Shown here: piece after piece, positions 59,754 to 64,000 of the stretch | How the letters are laid out: every line of letters begins with the position of its first letter | How positions within the stretch are numbered: the first letter of the stretch is position 1 | Assembly (NCBI GenBank): GCA_016787345.1 | Contig: JAEUUU010000088.1 | Coordinates: forward strand, 1-64,000 | Length of the DNA: 64,000 nt | Source: Saprospiraceae bacterium | GTDB lineage: Bacteria > Bacteroidota > Bacteroidia > Chitinophagales > Saprospiraceae | Direction: 5' to 3' | Program-made: the position numbers and the translations under genes | Notes under the pieces: model-generated | Told to the model about the DNA's origin: nothing | Databases searched by the model: none | What the model saw: only the letters and a program-made list of their open reading frames with translations

Positions 59754-62693
59754 TTACTCTACCAGAATTTCATCGGCAAACAGCCAGCAAGGCAAGCCGG
59801 CGCCCTTATGGCCCTCGGGGCAGACGCCTAGCGAGACGCCGGTGACGCGCAGGTAACGGGCCGATACATTTTCGGGTTTCAGGGTAAAATCCTGTTGCAG
59901 GGCGCCGGTCTGGGTGGTCGGCACGGTATTGGCGACTTCGCCGATGGGGCGGAAATTCTGACCGTCGTCGGATACTTCGAACACCACTTTGGACGGATAG
60001 AAAATCCAGGAATTTTCATCCTGTAAAAATCCCGCCGTAATCCGGCTGAGGGGTTTGACCGAGCCCAGATCGAGTGTGATGTCGAGGTTGGCGCCCTGAA
60101 AACCCTGCCATCCGCCCGAACGGAAATCGGCGCCGCCGCGCAGCAGGTCGACGAGGCCGTTGGCGCCGCGGCCGGTGTACTGGTTGTCGTAAGCGGCGCC
60201 GTAGCGCACTACTTTCAGGTTGCCTTTCAGTTTGGAAAATTCGGCGTCCACCACCGGACTGTATTCGCCTTCGGCCAGCGACACACATTTCAAAACGGTG
60301 GAATTTTCAATTTTAATGGGCCTGGTGTAGCGCTCGCTTTTGGCGGTGGGCATACTGCCGTCGAGGGTGTAGTAAATAGCCGCGTTTTTATCAGCCGAGC
60401 CCAGTTCGATCATTTGTGTGTCGGAAAAGACCCGTTGCCCCTTGGCAACAAACGGTGCAGGCAGAATCGGCGATTCGGTAATAGCCGATACCGGGCAGTT
60501 GGCCTCGGCGGCGCCCCAGGTGGAGGGTTTGCTGGTCATATCGAATGCCAGTTCGCCGCCTTCGAGCAGGGTGCTGTGGTTAATCCAGGTATTCGGCCAG
60601 GTAGCGCCGTTGAGCCGGGCGTTTTGCACGTAAAATCGGCGCGTCGAAGCGCCGGCAGCACTGATGGTGAAGGTTTTTCCGTTGTCGAGGTGGATCGTGG
60701 CTTTTTCAAACCAGGGCGTGCCGATCGCGTACTGGCCGCTGCCGGGCACCACCGGATACAAGCCCATGGCCGACCATACCAGCCAGGCCGACATTTGTCC
60801 GCAGTCTTCGTTGCCGCTCAGCCCGTCGGGGCGGTCCGAATATTGTTCGTCGAGTATCTGGCGGACGCGCTGTTGGGTTTTCCAGGGTTGGCCGGCGTAA
60901 TTGTAGAGATAGGCCATGTGGTGGCTGGGTTCGTTGCCGTGTACGTACTGCCCGATCAGGCCCGTGATGTCGGCTTGCTGGCGGCCCGTGATTTTCGGAT
61001 GGGCCGTGAACAGCGAGTCGAGTTGATTGGCAAAAGCCGTACGGCCGCCGAGCAAAGTCATCAGGCCGCTGATGTCCTGGGGTACGGCAAAACGGTACTG
61101 CCAGGCATTGGCCTCGGTATAGTTGAAGTTGACTTCGTAGGGGTCGAAGGGCGTATGCCAGGCTGCGTTGTTTTTACCCCGGAAAAAGCCGGAGCCCGGG
61201 TCGAAAATATTCTTGTACGACTGTGCCCGCCGGATGTGCCGGTCGTGTACGGTGCGTTGGTTGAGCCCCTTGGCCATTTGGGCAATGCACCAGTCGTCGT
61301 AGGCATATTCGAGGGTTTTCGAGACCGATTCGGGTTCTTTGTCGGACGGCACGTAGCCAAGGGAGCGGTACCAGGGCAGTCCGTAGCGGTCGCTGTCGGC
61401 GCTTTTTTGCATGGCGGCGAGCGCCTTGTTGGCGTCGTAATCGCGGATACCTTTTTGCCAGGCATCGTAAATGACCGGGATCGCGTGGTTGCCGATCATA
61501 CAATCGGTTTCGTTGGCGGAGAGTTCCCAGACCGGTAGCAGGCCGCCCTGTTCGTACTGGCGCAGGAAGGTTTGGACAAAATCGTTGGTTCGTTTGGGTT
61601 CGAGCAGGGTGTACAGCGGGTTGCAGGCGCGGTAGGTATCCCAAAGGGAAAACACAGAATATACGTTGTGCCCCGTGGTGGAATGAATCTGGTTGTCGCG
61701 GCCCCGGTATTGCCCGTCTACGTCGTTGAAAATATTGGGCACGATCATGGTGTGGTACAGCGCCGTGTAGAAGGCCGTTTTTTGCGCGTCGCTGCCGCCT
61801 TCCACTTCGATTTTGCCCAGTTGAGCCGCCCATTTATCCTGGGTGTTCATCCGGATTTTGTCAAAATCGTAGGCCAGCGGGCCGGCTTCTGCTTCCAGGT
61901 TGGCGCGGGCGCCGTCGATGCTGACAGCCGAGATGCCCACGGTGACGATCAGCGGGGTTTCGTCGTTGTAAAAATCCAGCAAACCCACGATGGCCTTGCT
62001 GGCAACCGAACGCTGCGAAACATGCGGCGTGCGGGTCATATCGAGCACTTTTGAGTTGAAAAAGGGTTTTGAAAAACGGGCTACGAAGTAGATATGCTGT
62101 TCTTTGGCCCAGCCTCTCGACACCCGGAACCCCATGATCTCGTGGTCGTTGACGACCGTCATACCCGATTTCAGCACCTCGTCGCGGTGGCGCAGATCGA
62201 TCAGCAGGTGGCCGACTTCCCGGCTACCGGGGAATACGTAGCGGTGTACGCCCACGCGTTCGGTCGCCGTGAGTTCGACGCGCACTTCATTGTTCAGGAT
62301 GACGGAATAATACCCGGCCTCGGCCTGTTCGGTCGATTTCTGAAATTTTTCGGCATACTGGTAGGGTTCCAGTTCGGCGCGGCCCAGAAAAGGCATGAAC
62401 AGAATATCGCAGTAATCGGGCACGCCGGTGCCGCTGAGGTGGGTATGGCTGAATCCGTAGACGATCGAATCGGAATAGTGATAACCCGAGCAGCCATCCC
62501 AGTCCATGGTATTGGGTCGGGTATCGGGACTGAGTTGCACAAAACCGAAAGGGGCTGTGGCGCCGGGATAGGTGTGGCCGTGCGCATCGGTGCCGATAAA
62601 GGGATTGACGTACTGGAGGGGTTCGGGCAGGGTTTGGGCGCAGAGCGAGGCAGCCCACAGGAGGGCGGGAAAAATCAGTATCCGGGCAGACAT
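59754..62693 (-). CDS. GH92 family glycosidase (alpha-mannosidase type) with C-terminal accessory domains
   Basis: A 979-residue exported enzyme (signal about 1-20, ending AASLCAQ). The GH92 core spans about 22-760: YVNPFIGTDAHGHTYPGATA and QLSPDTRPNTMDWDGCSGYH at the N-terminus, SGTGVPDYCDI, and the catalytic-side HGNEPSHHMAYLYNYAGQPW near 640. GH92 enzymes are exo-acting alpha-mannosidases (mostly alpha-1,2) on N-glycan or yeast mannan. Two further domains follow: a chitobiase-like Ig domain (about 775-850; IYYTLDGSMPTAKSERYT) and an F5/8 type C-like galactose-binding domain (about 865-979). No sorting domain. I chose the ATG at 62693 which opens the signal peptide. Confidence 0.93.
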   Translation of the reverse strand: MSARILIFPALLWAASLCAQTLPEPLQYVNPFIGTDAHGHTYPGATAPFGFVQLSPDTRPNTMDWDGCSGYHYSDSIVYGFSHTHLSGTGVPDYCDILFMPFLGRAELEPYQYAEKFQKSTEQAEAGYYSVILNNEVRVELTATERVGVHRYVFPGSREVGHLLIDLRHRDEVLKSGMTVVNDHEIMGFRVSRGWAKEQHIYFVARFSKPFFNSKVLDMTRTPHVSQRSVASKAIVGLLDFYNDETPLIVTVGISAVSIDGARANLEAEAGPLAYDFDKIRMNTQDKWAAQLGKIEVEGGSDAQKTAFYTALYHTMIVPNIFNDVDGQYRGRDNQIHSTTGHNVYSVFSLWDTYRACNPLYTLLEPKRTNDFVQTFLRQYEQGGLLPVWELSANETDCMIGNHAIPVIYDAWQKGIRDYDANKALAAMQKSADSDRYGLPWYRSLGYVPSDKEPESVSKTLEYAYDDWCIAQMAKGLNQRTVHDRHIRRAQSYKNIFDPGSGFFRGKNNAAWHTPFDPYEVNFNYTEANAWQYRFAVPQDISGLMTLLGGRTAFANQLDSLFTAHPKITGRQQADITGLIGQYVHGNEPSHHMAYLYNYAGQPWKTQQRVRQILDEQYSDRPDGLSGNEDCGQMSAWLVWSAMGLYPVVPGSGQYAIGTPWFEKATIHLDNGKTFTISAAGASTRRFYVQNARLNGATWPNTWINHSTLLEGGELAFDMTSKPSTWGAAEANCPVSAITESPILPAPFVAKGQRVFSDTQMIELGSADKNAAIYYTLDGSMPTAKSERYTRPIKIENSTVLKCVSLAEGEYSPVVDAEFSKLKGNLKVVRYGAAYDNQYTGRGANGLVDLLRGGADFRSGGWQGFQGANLDITLDLGSVKPLSRITAGFLQDENSWIFYPSKVVFEVSDDGQNFRPIGEVANTVPTTQTGALQQDFTLKPENVSARYLRVTGVSLGVCPEGHKGAGLPCWLFADEILVE

Positions 62694-62710
62694 AAGGCCA
62701 AATTTTTGGC

Positions 62711-62718
62711 CAAAGGTA
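62711..62718 (-). promoter_or_regulatory. Predicted -7 element of the GH92 gene
   Basis: On the minus strand TACCTTTG, exact TAnnTTTG, 17 bases before the ATG at 62693. A -33 TTG at the right distance is not visible. Confidence 0.4.
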
Positions 62719-62750
62719 AAAGACCGGGTTGTTTTCAGCAGCGCAAACAA

Positions 62751-62788
62751 AAAACCGCACAACCGGCAGGCGCCGGTTGTGCGGTTTT
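62751..62788 (-). terminator. Terminator after the small membrane protein gene
   Basis: A 17-bp perfect stem (AAAACCGCACAACCGGC and complement) with a 4-base loop and T-rich flank, between the stop of the 40-residue gene and the GH92 promoter. Confidence 0.88.
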
Positions 62789-62823
62789 GGGCAAAAAAGA
62801 AAACAAAAGTCCGCAGACTGTTC

Positions 62824-62946
62824 TTACCACTCCAGCACCATGCTGCGGCGATACAGCATAATCAGCAGGGCAATGAGAAAAAACAGGAACATGAAAAGGT
62901 AAAGCATAAAGTAACCTTTGCCGCGGGTATTCTGAATGTTGTCCAT
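62824..62946 (-). CDS. Small (40-residue) single-helix membrane protein
   Basis: A short gene on the minus strand: ATG at 62946, stop at 62824, 40 residues. The order is a polar start (MDNIQNTRGKGYF), one membrane helix (MLYLFMFLFFLIALLIMLY) and a basic then acidic tail (RRSMVLEW). Evidence that it is real: clean membrane-protein topology with positive residues after the helix, a 17-bp terminator directly after it and a gap of the right size before divergent mutL. I do not recognise the family; small subunits of oxidases or stress-induced small membrane proteins look like this. No other small frame nearby competes. Confidence 0.65.
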   Translation of the reverse strand: MDNIQNTRGKGYFMLYLFMFLFFLIALLIMLYRRSMVLEW

Positions 62947-63117
62947 GTTATTGTCAGAAGAGGATGTTGATACTTGAATGAGCGGCAAAAATACACAGGT
63001 GGGCGATAAAAAACGGCAAACCGGTAATTTTTTACCCGTTCGTCGTTGTGTGGAACGGTTTTAAACGGCAGAATAAAGCGCCGGTCGGCAGTGTTAAAAG
63101 GCTGCCGGGAAAAAAAT

Positions 63118-63125
63118 TATCTTTG
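63118..63125 (+). promoter_or_regulatory. Predicted -7 element of mutL
   Basis: TATCTTTG followed by CAGCG, matching TAnnTTTG, 24 bases before the mutL ATG at 63150. Confidence 0.45.
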
Positions 63126-63149
63126 CAGCGCCCCTGACGCACAAGAACT

Positions 63150-64000
63150 ATGGCCGATGTAATCCAATTGTTGCCGGAAAACGTGGCAAACCAGATCGCT
63201 GCCGGCGAGGTCGTTCAACGCCCCGCCTCGGTCGTGAAGGAATTGCTCGAAAATGCGATCGACGCCGGCGCCTCCCAGCTCAAGTTGATCGTACGCGACG
63301 CAGGTAAAACCCTGATTCAGGTTGTCGACAATGGCTGCGGCATGTCGGAGCCCGATGCCCGCATGTGCTTCGAACGCCATGCCACTTCCAAAATACACGA
63401 CGCCAAAGACCTGTTTGCCATCCACACCTTCGGTTTCCGGGGTGAAGCCCTGGCGTCCATTGCCGCTGTGGCGCAGGTGGAATTGCGCACCCGCCGGGCA
63501 ATCGACGAACTGGGCACCCGGATCGTGATCGAAAACTCGGCTGTCGTAACCCAGGAACCCTGCCAGTGCCCGGTGGGTACCAATCTGGCGGTCAAAAACC
63601 TGTTTTTCAACGTACCCGCCCGGCGCAATTTCCTGAAAAGCGAACCGGTCGAGATGCGTCACGTACTCGACGAATTCCAGCGGGTCGCCATGGCTTATCC
63701 CGACCTGTTTTTCTCTCTTCACCACAACGATCAGGAAATCTTTCACCTGCCCCCCGGCACCCTGCGCCAGCGGGTGGTCAAGATATTCGGCGATGCCGTC
63801 AACAAAAAACTCGTGCCGGTACAGGAGGAAACCGATATTTTGAAAATCTCCGGCTTTGTGGGCAAGCCCGATTATTTCAAAAAAGCCCGCGGCGAGCAGC
63901 TTTTTTTCGTCAACCACCGCTTTATCAAAAGCAATTACCTGCACCACGCGGTGGTGAGCGCTTATGAAGACCTGCTGCCGGCCGATACTTATCCGCTGTA
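63150..64000 (+). CDS. mutL: DNA mismatch repair protein MutL, 3' end outside window
   Basis: The first 283 codons of mutL are seen before the window ends. The GHKL ATPase motifs are clear: I ([16 protein letters not shown], with the Glu and Asn), II ([14 protein letters not shown]), III ([16 protein letters not shown]) and the L3 loop with [20 protein letters not shown]. The start [31 protein letters not shown] is the standard MutL beginning, so the ATG at 63150 is secure. MutL couples MutS mismatch recognition to strand incision; whether it carries the endonuclease motif cannot be seen because the C-terminus is missing. It is divergent from the small membrane protein gene. Confidence 0.97.
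   Translation, partial: MADVIQLLPENVANQIAAGEVVQRPASVVKELLENAIDAGASQLKLIVRDAGKTLIQVVDNGCGMSEPDARMCFERHATSKIHDAKDLFAIHTFGFRGEALASIAAVAQVELRTRRAIDELGTRIVIENSAVVTQEPCQCPVGTNLAVKNLFFNVPARRNFLKSEPVEMRHVLDEFQRVAMAYPDLFFSLHHNDQEIFHLPPGTLRQRVVKIFGDAVNKKLVPVQEETDILKISGFVGKPDYFKKARGEQLFFVNHRFIKSNYLHHAVVSAYEDLLPADTYPL

Overview
The window looks like a chromosomal segment from a Bacteroidota bacterium, most likely a Saprospiria-type lineage (Haliscomenobacter/Lewinella-like); the phylum is well supported, the lower rank is inference. Reasons: at least four secreted proteins end in type IX secretion (T9SS) sorting domains, there are SprB-type repeats, a DUF2723 membrane glycosyltransferase, the long Bacteroidota form of amidophosphoribosyltransferase, and repeated TAnnTTTG elements upstream of genes, the -7 box of the Bacteroidota housekeeping sigma factor. 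Base composition is moderately GC-rich, with AT-richer islands near 16.4-18.2, 33.9-35.2 and 37.5-38.1 kb. I saw no rRNA, tRNA, CRISPR array, transposase or prophage.

Layout. 0-13 kb holds mixed accessory and housekeeping genes: a polysaccharide deacetylase running off the left edge, two overlapping GNAT acetyltransferases, an AraC/O6-alkylguanine methyltransferase fusion, a WYL regulator-SRPBCC-DUF6157 operon, a T9SS metallophosphoesterase, a Vat-like acetyltransferase, mscL, ppk2, a di-heme peroxidase, and a Gfo/Idh/MocA oxidoreductase bracketed by two copies of a palindromic repeat. 13-24 kb holds purF with a SAM hydrolase-family gene, a low-GC group of unknown genes including a glycine-zipper lipoprotein, an OmpH/Skp chaperone, the 1022-residue DUF2723 protein, ruvX and def. 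24-31 kb is a complete RND efflux operon (TetR, TolC, adaptor, pump) behind a 12-bp perfect inverted repeat that overlaps its promoter. 31-35 kb is an AraC-like regulator followed by three secreted proteins.

35-43 kb is the most notable part. Between a flippase/HMCES gene pair on the minus strand and ctaA on the plus strand lies 681 bp without genes, carrying a cluster of DnaA-box-like 9-mers, three of which fit TTWTNCACA exactly. About 4 kb away are two parS-like palindromes, one just after and one inside thrC. Together these suggest that the chromosomal replication origin and its partition sites are in this window; gene orientation diverges from that point locally.

43-64 kb holds an OmpA-family/PD40 protein upstream of thrC, a fadN-fadA beta-oxidation pair, a 1433-residue SprB-repeat T9SS adhesin, a pseudouridine synthase with a repetitive KPWQDRN/glycine extension, an outer-membrane barrel, nadB, a family 2 glycosyltransferase, a lipoprotein, a GH92 glycosidase, a 40-residue membrane protein with its own strong terminator, and mutL running off the right edge.

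Functional themes are envelope and secreted surface proteins, multidrug export, DNA repair and chromosome maintenance (AGT fusion, HMCES, ruvX, mutL, oriC/parS), and core metabolism (purF, thrC, nadB, fadN/fadA, ctaA).
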